Assembly (NCBI GenBank): GCA_963971575.1
Contig: OZ020616.1
Coordinates: 59,440,907-59,504,906, forward strand
Origin: Liopterus haemorrhoidalis
Taxonomy: Eukaryota; Arthropoda; Insecta; Coleoptera; Dytiscidae
Length of the DNA: 64,000 nt
Direction of reading: 5' to 3'
Shown here one piece after another: positions 10,185 to 20,957 of the stretch (the first letter of the stretch is position 1; every line of letters begins with the position of its first letter). The notes beneath the pieces are model-generated. The model made no database searches. It was not told the origin of the DNA and worked only from the letters and a program-made list of their open reading frames with translations. A program made the translations under genes and the position numbers.

Positions 10185-10695
10185 ATTATCATGACCATGG
10201 AAACGTTACATATAAATATGAAAAAATTGAGACTTGGAAAAATTTTAAATAATTTTACAAAAAATTTTCAAAATTTTTCGTTTTATCAAAAAACGTTTCG
10301 AATAAAAGTTATTAGTTATTGCATTTATAGTAACTTTTGTTCAATAAATTTTTTCGAAATATTTTTCTGTTGCTAAATATTCGCAAAAATCTTTAAATCG
10401 ACACGAGTAAACTCCCATTTCTATTCAAACGATCTTTATAAAAAACAATAGGGTTCTTCCCATTTAATAGGAGAATTTTTTAGTACCAAAACGAATTCTC
10501 TAAGTTGAACCGTTCTTGAGTTATCGTGTATACATACAGACACACACACAGACACACACACACATACGGACGGCACTTCGAAAATAGATTTTTTGGATTC
10601 CCTGGACCATGAAACGTGGTCATCAGTCAAAATCTCGGCATCGAAAATTTTCGTGATTACAATACTTGCCCCTTATATATTAAGGTCGGGCAAGT
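10185..10695 (-). mobile_element. Family B copy with a different 5' module
   Basis: 10185-10440 is the minus strand of the family B 3' half (CATGACCATGGAAACG, CGACACGAGTAAACTCCCAT). Beyond it, where the other copies have a GTCY array and the ACCGACCGCC start, this copy has an unrelated ~250-bp module: an ACAC/ACACAGACACAC array, GATAACTCAAGAACGGTTC, and a start TTTTTACTTGCCCGACCTT. The layout is the same but the sequence differs. The 3' end is missing. Confidence 0.65.
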
Positions 10696-11390
10696 AAAAA
10701 TAGCTTGAAATTTGGATCAAATTATCTTTTATAACGTCGTGTCACCACTGCCTAACGTGGAAATGCCGGGGAAGTAGCGAATTGGCTAGGGGAAGTACCG
10801 AGTTATGAAAAGACAAGGCGAAACACGACAGATAAACATAATCATTCAGTGGTTAATTACGAGTTGAAGGTACGTCATCGACGTCAATATGGCGAAACGA
10901 AAAGCATTAATATAAATTTTTCAAGTAATGATGAAGAACTCGAAACGGAGGAGGGATATGACGGAAGATGAAATTTTAGCTCGGTCAGATCCAAATTTGG
11001 AGAAATAAACAACGACGAAATAAAAATGTTAGAAAACTGAGTTCCAAACAGTTTTCAGCAGTTGAAACAATTCAGAATTTTTTCATGTTTAATAAAAAAT
11101 AAGCTAAAACAGATTTTGCATTGCTACGTTTGGAATAAATTATTGAAAAAATTTGGTAATCAATTTTTTTCACCCAAATTGATTACACACCGCATTTGCG
11201 AAAAAAATAATATTCTCTCTTGATACACCCTGTATATTATATAAGAAATATTAAATCGCAAATAATACGTCAACTTTAACTAAGAGTATACTGGTTAGCT
11301 ACGGTGGTCGCTGATTGGTTGAATTGAAACTTGTCTAAAATTTTTCAAATTATTTCACATATTTTTAGGGGCAAATAAATGGGCTATGAT
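10696..11390. other. Unassigned DNA, possible very degraded coding fossil
   Basis: A weak reading from ATGGCGAAACGAAAAGC (about 10890) and another around 11020-11120 (VETIQNFFMFNKK) hint at an old transposase gene but are broken by many stops. GATACACCCTGTATA near 11221 resembles an insect transposon terminus. Not annotated as a gene. Confidence 0.25.
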
Positions 11391-12499
11391 TAGGGATGGG
11401 AACGATATATCGATATTACGAAAATATCGATACTCTAGAAAAATATATCGATATTTTTATATCGATATTTGAAATGCGATATATCGCGCAAAATATCGAT
11501 ATTCGCACAAAATATCGGTATTCTTGTATATTTTTTAAATTTAAATATATGCTGTTCACTTTTGTAAAAACAAACTGTAGGCTATTCCAAACGTTTAGGC
11601 GGCATTAGATTTTGAAATCTAGTAATTTTTATCTATTAATTCGGACTTTCAGACATTTTGTTTAAGCTTTGTAAATCATGCTCACATTTAAATTCTAGAT
11701 TAAATTGATTGTCATTATAAAATGTCATTTTCATTGCATTTTAATTTTTTGAAAAATTTCCCATTTATTTATGTTTTTGTCTTCAAAATATGGAAAAATG
11801 TATTAAAATATTTGACATATGTCATTAGTTTCCAAGGTTTCACTGTTGTAATTTTAAATTTTCACATACCAAAACTCAAACATGAAATAACCCAAGCAAG
11901 GTCCGTTTTCGTGACAACCTAAAATAACGAAATTTCCATTTAGTTCCGCCTAATCGCTTGGAATAGCCTGTAAGACGAAATTTTGATTTTATAATTTGCA
12001 CCTTTACAATTATATGTCATGTTGGTATTAAAAAATTATAAAAAATTTCACTTTCTTAATAATGATCATAACCAATAAATCTAAAGTCGGTTTTACTGCG
12101 TAAGGAATATTTTTGATTGACATTTAAACTAACAAGTCCATAATACACTATAAAAGTAAACAAAAAGATCTGGTTTGTCCTTACAAAAGTTGACAGGACA
12201 TATATATTTAATTTATTAGGATTAAGAGCAGTTACCTAGGAAAATATGTATTAGAAGTTTGGTTGGTAGCTGGGTGAGTACCAATTGTAAAGTAATTGTC
12301 TGTCAAGTGGCGACTTCTTTTCCCGCCAAGCCAACAAAAAAAAACTGTAATTTATATATCTTACATGTTACGTGTTAATTATTTCGATATATCGCAAATA
12401 TCGATATTTTTACTTCGATATATATCGAATATCGATATCACACTTACGATATATCGAATCGCGCATATATCGATATTCAAAAATAAATTCCCATCCCTA
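11391..12499. mobile_element. Non-autonomous hAT element with TATCGATA arrays
   Basis: TIRs TAGGGATGGGAA / TTCCCATCCCTA are flanked by the perfect 8-bp duplication GCTATGAT (11383-11390, 12500-12507). Dense arrays of ATATCGATAT/TATCGATA occupy both subterminal regions (about 11404-11520 and 12383-12475). A second MITE (11579-11969) is nested inside. No transposase reading is seen. Confidence 0.9.
11579..11969. mobile_element. Family C MITE nested in the hAT element
   Basis: Inverted ends AGGCTATTCCAAACG-TTTAGGCGG and CCGCCTAATCGCTTGGAATAGCCT are 391 bp apart. Flanks share TGTA, but overlap with the ends leaves the target duplication undecided. Another copy is at 24251-24420, and a degraded end near 16901-16940. 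Confidence 0.7.
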
Positions 12500-12507
12500 G
12501 CTATGAT

Positions 12508-13110
12508 AGGTTTTAATAGCCGTAGATGCTGTGCAAACCTCCGATACCATAGTTTGAAAAACATTAGATACAATTAATAGTACCTGTATCAGTTTGAATG
12601 TTTTCATTAGCTGGATGTTCATTAGGGTGGACAGGTATTCTTTCATGGAGGTGAGGGAGACTGAGGTGATTAAGGCGCTGTCGAGCGTTATTAGACGGAT
12701 CTCGAGGCCATAAAAAGGATTACATTCGGGTGTAGGTGTCGCTTGAAAACGATCCACGGATCCACGAGCCCTGTGTGAACGCACACACAGCCGGTGAGGG
12801 AGATTATCGCACCAGCATTTCGTATTCGTATGAACGATTCCGGATATTGAACGCACGAGATAAAAGACTAAATCACGACAGTAAATAAACCAGGGACATT
12901 CTGTTCAAAATACATTTATACCGTATGTGCGGCATATAAGTAAGATGGATCTACCATCTACCACACTTACATGAAAAAGAAGGGAAATACAAAATAAAAA
13001 GATTAAAAAAATAATGTATACAATAAACTGAAAACTACTAAGGGTCCAGAATTCGGCAATAACCAAACAGGAATAAAATGACTATATAAAAAAATTAATA
13101 TAAACTGAGA
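12508..13110. other. Unassigned DNA with one GC-richer patch
   Basis: 12600-12850 is less AT-rich and has a 119-codon open frame on the minus strand (12497-12856), but that frame runs into the hAT end and shows no domain. No repeats were identified. Confidence 0.3.
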
Positions 13111-13152
13111 ATTTTGACACGTTTCAGAGTTTTGTAGGTATTTAGTAAGTGA
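13111..13152 (-). mobile_element. Family A 3'-end fragment
   Basis: CACGTTTCAGAGTTTTGTAG followed by GTATTTAGTAAGTGA is the minus strand of the family A 3' terminus. Confidence 0.55.
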
Positions 13153-13191
13153 TAAAAAATTGCGTGGACATATGAAAAAAAAAAGAAGAAA

Positions 13192-14255
13192 TTAATGTGA
13201 AGTGTGAATTTTCACACATTTCAGGGTTTTGCAGGTATTTAGTAAGTGAATGATGATTATTTGGGATGCCAAAACAAATTTTATATTAAAATATTTTTTT
13301 TGTTAATTTTAATTCGAACGCCTAATACCATTATTAAGGTTTCTAAATATGTGCAGTATTTTTTTTATATATATAGCAAGGTTCATTAAGAATTTTAAAA
13401 ATTGCGCCTATGGTTTCCATTGGTTTTTATAAGTTCCGCCCCTCTGATTTCGTGCACATTGAAACAGAATTAAATTATAATTTAAACAATTTCCACTGGT
13501 TATTAAATTTACGCTTTTAAAAATTAAATGCAACATTTGCCAAAATATAACTAGAATTTTGAAAAAATAATTTAAACAATATCAAAAAATTTAAAAAAAA
13601 AACAAAAAATAATATTGTCTCTTCTCGCAGGGTTCGATCCCTTTTGGATCGAGTTACTTGGGTGAAAAGTCAGCGTCAAAAAACACTACACCAACATACA
13701 CGTTCCATTGTAGCGTGTTACAAAGCTATAACTTGTGTACATTATTTGTCAAAAATCACAAAAAATGCGTTTTTTCCCAAAAACGTAATCTGATCAAAAA
13801 TTCCTGTTGTACTATTCCGGTTCACACCAATGTACATTACTTAGATTTTTTTCAGATTTTTAGTTTAAACCATCTGGGCTACAGAGTGTGGGACAAAAAT
13901 TTTTTGCACAATTTTGGCAAAAATCCCTTCAAAATAATTTATTTTGTAAAAATAAAACTTTGATCGTTAATCCACGTACCAAGGACTTTCATTTGATACC
14001 CTACTCAGAATTATAAAAAAATATTTATTTTTTCGATGAGCACATATTTGTTAATATTTTTAGGGGGATATGTTTTTTAGATGTTTTAGTATTTTTCCTA
14101 TGCGCGGGTCAAAGAGTTGTATAAGCATGCCAAATTTCAACTCTCTAGGTTTAGCCGTTTGGCTACAATTTTTACCGAACAGACAAGACAGACAGACAGA
14201 CAGACAGACGACAAAATGACGGTATAAGGGTTTTTGGTCATACCTACAAAACCCT
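13192..14255 (-). mobile_element. Family A Helentron-like element, near full length
   Basis: Read on the minus strand it starts AGGGTTTTGTAGGTATGACC at 14255. It has a GTCT array at about 14185-14210, the conserved core and the interior, and ends with the inverted subterminal motif and GTGTGAAAATTCACACTTCACAT at 13192. The interior includes GGAAGCCATAGGCGCAATTT-like sequence, as in other copies. A tRNA-like block is at 13622-13690. Confidence 0.8.
13622..13690. repeat. tRNA-like block in family A
   Basis: GGGTTCGATCCC is a near-palindromic T-arm/B box that fits the consensus in both directions. The rest is strongly diverged from the other blocks. Confidence 0.4.
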
Positions 14256-14260
14256 AAAAA

Positions 14261-14450
14261 TGATGTGAAGTGTAATTTTTCACACATTTCAGGGTTTCGC
14301 AGGTATTTAGTAAATGAATGATGATTATTTGGGATGCCAAAACAAATTTTATGTTAAAATATTATTTTGTTAATTTTAATTCGAAGAAAAAATCATTTAA
14401 ACAAAATAAAAATGCAAAAAAACAGAAAAATTAAAAGCAATATTAATGAT
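14261..14450 (-). mobile_element. Second family A copy, joined head to tail
   Basis: The 3' terminus of another family A copy (TGATGTGAAGTG...TTTCAGGGTTTCGCAGG on the plus strand) begins 5 bp (AAAAA) from the 5' start of the copy at 13192-14255, in the same orientation. Only its 3' ~190 bp remain. Confidence 0.75.
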
Positions 14451-15030
14451 TAAAGTAAATTATGAAGAAAACTGCGGATTTTTATAAAATGGGTCAAAGC
14501 AAAAAAGGCCTACTCAAAATACATAAGTTTAAGAACCCCAGGTCTAGATAATTTAAAGTAAATTCAATAGTATAAAATGTTTGATGAAATTTTAGCGACT
14601 GTCAGTTGGTACAGAGTATTCCTTGTGTACCTGTGAGACTGGGGGCGGTCGCTGGCACTGAGGCGGTATGTCAAACATACGTATTTTTTGTTCGTAAAGT
14701 GGTTCGCATGCGGTGAATATTGATTCAGTGCTTCTATAAACTGTAACTAGTGCAATGGTTTTTGACAGAAAAAGGTCGATACAAATGTAAAACGTTCTCC
14801 GACCGTACAAGAAATAAAGTTAGACTCAGATGCTGTACCTTTTAATACAATAGTCTGGTCTGGTTCCCAGAGCCTGCATATTTTACACTTGCGTACTTTT
14901 CTCACCATCATATTTACAAAAAACTGAGAAATACATAGTGATTTAAAAAAAATAATAATAAATTGCTAGAGTAAGACGCTGAAGAGAAATAAAGCAAGAT
15001 GGGGCATGTTAGACATCGAACAACAACAAA
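14451..15030. other. Unassigned DNA
   Basis: No coding or repeat signal recognised. Short minus-strand frame at 14592-14810 without motifs. Confidence 0.35.
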
Positions 15031-15078
15031 AGGGTTCTGTAGGTATGACCAAAAAACCCTTATACCGTCATTTTGTCC

Positions 15079-15111
<33 letters not shown>

Positions 15112-16051
15112 TCGGTAAAAATTGTAGCCAAACGGTTAAACATAGAGAGTTGAAATTTGGCATGCTTATACAAATCTTTGACCCGCACATAGGAAAAATA
15201 CTAAAACATATAAAAAACATATCCCCCTAAAAATATAAACAAATATGTGCTCAACGAAAATATTTTTTTTTTTTTTAAATACTGTGTAGGGTATCAAATA
15301 AAAGCCCTTAGTACGTGGATTAACGATTAAAATTTTATTTTTGCAAAATAAATTATTTTGACGTGATTTTTGTCCCAGGTTGGCCTCAGATGGTTTAGAC
15401 TAAAAAAATTCTGAGTAATGTACATTGGTGTGAACCGGAATAGTTCAACAGGAATTTTTGTTCAGATTATGTTTTCGGAAAATAACGCATATTTTGTGTT
15501 TTTTTGGTTGACGATTTACAAAAGTTATAGTTATGTAAGACACTAGACTAGAAGAGGTATCATGGTCTAATGGTTAGCTTGCACGCTTGCTACCCAGATT
15601 TCTAGGGTTCGCTCCCGGGCAGAGGAGACAATTTTTTTTTTGTTTTTTTTTTTTTCATTTTTTTAATAATAACCAATTGGAATTATATTATCATTCTATG
15701 TGTCATGTATACGAAACCAGAGGGGCGGAGCGTATGACTTAAAACAACCAATGGAAGCCATAGGCGCAATTTTCAAAATCTTAATGAACCTTGCTATATA
15801 AAAAAAATACTGCACATATTTAGAAACCTAAATAATGGTATTAGGTATTCGAATTAACATTAACAAAAAAATATTTTTACATAAAATTTGTTTTTAAAGC
15901 TCTTAGATTAACAGACGATATTATTTTAAAAATATCGTTCATTTTACCGTAATTACTATAAAGCAAAATTTGTCCTACACACTCAGCATGTCGCCTTATT
16001 ATTATATACCTGCGAAATCCTACAATGTGTGAAAATTCACACTTCACATCA
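15031..16051 (+). mobile_element. Family A Helentron-like element, full length
   Basis: Starts AGGGTTCTGTAGGTATGACC, has (GTCT)n at 15076-15112 and ends GAAAATTCACACTTCACATCA. Both the inverted subterminal motif and the 3' stem-loop are present. About 0.1 kb of interior is deleted near 15370. Confidence 0.85.
15561..15622 (+). repeat. tRNA-like block in family A
   Basis: Box A GGTCTAATGGTTAGC and box B GGGTTCGCTCCCGGG. This is the best-preserved tRNA resemblance among the family A blocks. Confidence 0.55.
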
Positions 16052-16971
16052 TTTCGAACCTCTATAATTTACGTACTCTTGTGATTGTATAAAATTCTGG
16101 CAAGGTCATGTAAATATAAATGTAACAATACAACAATGCAATGAAACTGAGTTCGGATGGTTATAAAAAAGGTAATGTATTTTTGTTTGAAGTGCAGGTA
16201 TTTTGCGATGTAGCTATGTATTGAATGTACAGGTGTATTACGCAGGTAAAGGTAATAGCGATGGTGTAATATCGACGTTTGATAGGGCAGTCGCGAGCAA
16301 TCGTTGCTCTCATTGTCTGTTCTACATGAATAGGTGGGCAATCAATATTAGAGACTGTCCTGTCCGACAATCGGCCAGTCGGCCAGTCCTCCAGTCCTCC
16401 AGCAACGAAACCGACACCCGACCGGCTCTCGCATTGTTTCAGAACCCCTGCCGTTACAAAGTATCGCAATTATTTAGAGAATCCACCTCACTAATTAAAC
16501 TACCCAGGATTTACTCTCAACATAGCATGATAGTCGACTTTATAATAAATTCTATTACATTAAAATATGACATCCATTCAATTATGACTCAGTTGTTGAA
16601 GCAAGAGTCGAGAACATTTCCGAAACAAAAATCCATTCCAACAAAAACCCTATAAAAAATCAAATCTAAGAAGCCGCAACTTTAATACGTGTATCGTTAC
16701 TTTATGCGTCGTATCTTTTTTTAGAATCTTCAGAACTACAAAGATATTATTTTGTACGGGTCATTCGAAATCGTCATATAGGCCAATGTCTCACCATCAC
16801 TGGTCTAGATCAGAATTCGGAATCACCGAACCCGATACCCGAACTAAAATTCGACGAATCTTGAGTTGGTCGGTGTACTGAAAAAACGCGATCTTGTATA
16901 TAAGCTTTCTAAACGTTAAGCGGAACTAACTGAAATTTTTATTTTTTTAAGTTGTCATAAGTTCACTTTTT
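16052..16971. other. Unassigned DNA with a short CCAGTC repeat
   Basis: 16373-16402 holds short repeats of GGCCAGTC/CTCCAGTC. A 150-codon plus frame (16203-16655) overlaps a 102-codon minus frame without recognisable domains. 16901-16940 (CTAAACGTTAAGCGGAACTA) is a degraded family C end. Confidence 0.35.
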
Positions 16972-17513
16972 ACCGACCGCCAACATATAAGGGAGGTATT
17001 GTGATACCGATTTTGACATTTCGAGATTTCGATGGATCTCCACGAATTGAGGTCCCTACATAATGTTTTGACTATTTTTAGTATGATGTCTGTCTGTCAG
17101 TCTGTCTGTCTGTCCGCCCGTCTGTCTGTCTGTCCGTGTGTCTGTCCGTCCGTCTGTCTGTGTACACGTGCAGAGAAAATTCGGCTAAATGGATTTTTAT
17201 GAAACTTCATATTTACATGCCAGACAGTTGGTTTGCCTGTCTGTCTGTCTGTCTGTCTGTCGGTCTGTCGGTCTGTCTGTCTGTCGGTCTGTCTGTCTGT
17301 CCGTGTACACGTGCAGAGCAAATTCGGCTAAAAGAATTTTTATGAAACATCATATTTAAGCTTCTGACATCAATAGCACGAGTTGATCAACTTTCGGTAA
17401 AAATCTGCTAACTAGAAATGGGAGTTTACTCGTGTCGATTTTAAGATTTTTGCGAATATTTCACAACAGAGAAATATTTCGAAAAAATTTATTTAACAAA
17501 AGTTGCTATAAAA
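16972..17513 (+). mobile_element. Family B 5' half with a duplicated GTCY module
   Basis: Starts ACCGACCGCCAACATATAAG after a T-run. The segment from the GTCY array through CACGTGCAGAGAAAATTCGG and TTTTTATGAAACTTCATATT occurs twice in tandem (about 17088-17218 and 17236-17360), which makes two GTCY arrays in one element. Truncated near GCTATAAAA. Confidence 0.8.
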
Positions 17514-17594
17514 CAGTCATGAAAAATCCACAGGAATGAGGACAAAAAAAACGAAATAAAAATATGGGTTAGATTCTGTTCCTATTCCCCAGAT

Positions 17595-17866
17595 CAGTGT
17601 TTCTCAACCGAGAATGTACCGCGGACCAGTGAAATATTTAATTTTCTACAACGGACCACAAAAAAAGTACTATTAAACACATTTATTGTATATGTAGTAT
17701 GTAGGTACTCTACATTTATGTAATATCTCACTAATAAAAAATCACTGAAAATGAACCAAATTGGACAAAAGATCATAAAAAATGACCAAAAAATCTTAAA
17801 AATAATAATTTATAAGCCTTTCACGGGACCACCTGTAGTCCGTGGACCACCGGTTGAGAAACCCTG
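17595..17866. mobile_element. hAT MITE with 8-bp duplication
   Basis: TIRs CAGTGTTTCTCAACCG / CGGTTGAGAAACCCTG. Flanks are CCCCAGAT (17587-17594) and CTCCAGAT (17867-17874), a 7/8 match. GCGGACCAGTGAAATATTTA near its left end resembles the 3' flank of the hAT transposase fragment at 53.8-54.4 kb, so that family may be its source. Confidence 0.87.
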
Positions 17867-17874
17867 CTCCAGAT

Positions 17875-18896
17875 TACCATCCGCAAGTTTACGCAACAAA
17901 AAAAATTTGTCCTATATTTTGGGAAGTTGTCAGAATTGAAGAAATAATAATATTTTTGCGTTAATTGAAGTGAATAGTACATTTTTGATGAAATTTTACG
18001 CAACAGCTGGTTTTTCGTGCAATTCGGTCAGACAGAAATTGATTTTTGTGTGGTTATCGTTTTATTTATTACCTGTAACTTATGAAATATCAGGGACGAA
18101 AATGTATACAGCCTCCGAGTTTTATTAATATAGTTGTAATTTAGGAATAGTTTGGTTTTCGGGTGGTGTCAGGTGTGCGGTTAATTGGGGGATTGTTACC
18201 TCTGTGAGCTGAGCGCGTCTTGAATCACAGTCGGCTCCAAGGCTCTGCTAGAACTGTAACAAGAATTAATTAATAATAATATCTCCAGTACCTTCATTTA
18301 AATATAAATGCAATCTTAATTATAATTTTCCACCTTCCACTATTCAACTTGTGTCAACGAAGACATATTTAACTCACGAAGTAAATAGAGAAATATTATC
18401 CTTGACAAGTTTTTCGAATCGACCATTAACCTACTTACCGCCAGTTCTGAGTGGTTCTCCTTTAGAAGTTATTAAAAAGTTGTATCTAAACACATTTGAA
18501 GTATGTATAAAATTTTCAATATCTTTCAGTCTCGTTTGTATCGTAAAACTGTTGCGAACTGTATTTAATAAATAAGTGAAGACGTGCGAAGGAAGAAAGA
18601 AATAATCAAGAATAGTAGACATGGACAGCGAGTGAATAGACTGAATTATTCACGAGTCAGTGGGGTAGGGGGGCAATCCATGGGGAGTCGAAAAATCACC
18701 GACAAGAAAATGGTTCGCATCAAGCAATGGAAATTCAGAGCAAACAATGGATAAACCGGGAAATACGACAGAGATAAAAATTACAGAAGCATCACAAAAG
18801 TGTTTTAGAAGAGCGGAACTCAAGTTAAAACATAATTTACTTTAAATATTTTAGGTTTATGTAAATTACTAGCGCGTATTATTCTTACTACTTTTT
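17875..18896. other. Unassigned DNA
   Basis: No coding, terminal-repeat or tandem-repeat signal recognised. Confidence 0.4.
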
Positions 18897-19799
18897 AGGG
18901 TTTGTAGGTATGACCAAAAAACCCTTATACCGTCATTTTGTCGTCTGTCTGTCTGTTCGGTAAATATTGTAGCCAAACGGCTAAACCTAGAGAGTTGAAA
19001 TTTGGCATGTTTATAAAACTCTTTGACACGCACATAGGAAAGATACTAAAACATCTAAAAACATATCCCCCTAAAAATATAAACAAATACCTGTTCATCG
19101 AAAAAAAAATATTTTTTTTAAAATTCTGAGTAGGGTATCAAATGAAAGCCCTTAGTACGTGGATTAACGATCATAATTTTAATTTGGCAGAATATATTAT
19201 TTTGACGCTATTTTTGCCAAAATTGTGCAAAAAAAAATTACACAAACCTGCTTTATAGATTTTATTTATTACATTTTTTTTTTTCTAAGCTACAAATTTC
19301 TAAGTAATGTACATTGGTGTGAACCGGAATAGAACAACAGGAATTTTTGATCAGATTATGTTTTCGGAAAATAACGCATTTTTTGTGATTTTTGCTTGAC
19401 CACGTAAAATATTTAATAACTTATTTAACACATTGAACCTGTATGCTTTGATAGTGTAATGGCTAGCATGCTCGCGTTATTATTTGCAAACTAAGGTTCG
19501 CTCCGCTCTCCAGGCAATTTTATTTTTTGTTTTTTTTTTTGCATTTTTATTTTGTTTAAATTATTTTTTCAAAATTCTAGTTATATTTGGGCAAAGGTTG
19601 CATTTAATTTTTAAAAGCGTAATTTTAATAACCAGTGGAAATTGTTGAAATTGAATACACGAAATCAGAGGGGCGGGGTTATGACTTAAAACAACAAATG
19701 GAAGCCATAGGCGCAATTTAAAATAAACTAACAACATAGCAACATAAAATTTGTTTTGGCTTCCCAAATAATCATCATTCACTTACTAAATACCTGCGA
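18897..19799 (+). mobile_element. Family A Helentron-like element, 3' tip lost
   Basis: Starts AGGGTTTGTAGGTATGACC after CTTTTT, with a very short GTCT array. The interior is conserved to TAAATACCTGCGA at 19799, where it is cut before the stem-loop and meets an antisense mariner fragment. Confidence 0.8.
19448..19515 (+). repeat. tRNA-like block in family A (empty site of a family D insertion)
   Basis: GATAGTGTAATGGCTAGCAT (box A) and AAGGTTCGCTCCG (box B). The near-identical block at 7307-7945 carries a family D element between the two boxes. Confidence 0.55.
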
Positions 19800-19811
19800 T
19801 AGGGGCAGTAC

Positions 19812-20095
19812 TACATGGACAAAGTTATAGTATCTCAAGATTCAATTCCTGGGGAATTTCAAGAGTTTTTGCAGCAGAATGTATGCGGGCATTATCATGT
19901 TGCAAAACCTTTTGATAGTTGTCTTTGGTATTTTATTCCAATCGGCTTTAGTTCGTTATGCAGCATCTCACTGTCCATTCAAAATAGCCTTAAGAGTCCT
20001 CGGATAGTCCTCAAGGAAGGAATGCATTTATGGTTCACCGTTCAACCTAAATCATTTTATGTAGAGGGCATAACGAAGCTTGTCCATTGATGAAA
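19812..20095 (-). pseudogene. mariner-like transposase fragment (second catalytic Asp region)
   Basis: On the minus strand the reading LHNELKPIGIKYQ, then after a shift VLQHDNARIHSAAKTLEIPQ, matches the H-D-N-A/R-x-H block with the second catalytic aspartate of mariner transposases. Frames are broken upstream of it. The third Asp and both ends are missing. It directly abuts the truncated family A copy. Confidence 0.55.
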
Positions 20096-20395
20096 CAAGT
20101 GTATGTTGATTCAAAATGACTATATTGAAAAAATATTGCAGATATTTAGCGAGTATCGTAGTTTCACAAATGCAGGGGGCGCGCGATGACGACTTCAATC
20201 ATATAAAAATCTTATATCCCTACAAAAAGAAATTAAAACAATTTTTAAATCAGAAACGAAAAAAATAAGCTACCTCTGAATATGTTTTAAATTATATGGA
20301 ATTATGTTTAGAAAATAATGGAAATTATTTATAAGACGTAATTATGTTATTACTGTACGCTAATATTATTATTATTTTTTTTAAATTTCAATATA
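20096..20395. other. Unassigned AT-rich DNA
   Basis: No recognised feature apart from A/T tracts near 20365. Confidence 0.35.
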
Positions 20396-20955
20396 CAGTC
20401 GATTCCGCTTAATTGGGACACATCGGGACTTAGGCATTTTGGCCCAATTAAGCGGCTGCCCCAATTAAGCGAATTTCACATAAAATTCAACAATGCATAT
20501 TTTTCTTTCAATAATTTTATTTTATAAACTCTTGGACAAAACTATAAATTACATATAACCAAAAAATATAAACTTTTAAGAAAAAATAATAATAAATTCC
20601 AAAATAAAATAATAAATAGGTACATACAATTTAATTCAATGCAAAAATGCGTCAAGTGTAGTCTGTCTTTTGATTTGTAACATTTCACTTCTACAAAATC
20701 AGCACAGGTATTCACTGCGGATGTATGGCTCCCTTCATTTCCTTCCTGCATAAAATAACGCCTCCTGGTTGAGAATATGTGTAGCATAATATGTACTGTG
20801 ATCTTAAATTTACTGTCCGAATTAAGCGGAATGTTGTCCCAATTAAACATATAAATTTACTGTTGGTTCCTTGGTTTGGTTTCTGTTCTTTGAGATTTGG
20901 CCCAAATAAGAGGCTGTCCCAATTAAGCGGTGGCCCAATTAAGCGGAATCGTCTG
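20396..20955. mobile_element. pogo/Tc1-like MITE with repeated subterminal motif
   Basis: TIRs CAGTCGATTCCGCTTAATTG and its inverse (one mismatch at base 4) are flanked by TA (20394-20395, 20956-20957). The core CCCAATTAAGCGG or close variants occurs about eight times near both ends, and GGAATGTTGTCCCAATTAA lies at about 20830. No transposase is present. The TA duplication and the CAG start suggest pogo/Tigger or another Tc1/mariner lineage. Confidence 0.82.
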
Positions 20956-20957
20956 TA

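Noticed and set aside
10890..11120. Possible pogo-like transposase remnant
   Set aside because: Only two short suggestive readings separated by many stops; not enough to claim a family.
12497..12856. 119-codon minus-strand open frame
   Set aside because: It overlaps the end and target duplication of a hAT element, has no recognisable motif, and the opposite strand is also partly open.
15561..15622. Functional tRNA gene
   Set aside because: A and B boxes are present, but acceptor and anticodon stems do not pair and the block lies inside a dispersed element.
16203..16655. 150-codon plus-strand frame, the longest plus frame in the window
   Set aside because: No domain recognised. It spans a short CCAGTC repeat and overlaps a minus-strand frame of 102 codons.
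17097..17345. Open frames rich in Thr-Asp-Arg-Gln or Leu-Ser-Val-Cys repeats (also at 29462-29697, 31017-31256, 25891-26133)
   Set aside because: They are translations of the GTCY microsatellite in families A and B, open on several frames at once, and not proteins.
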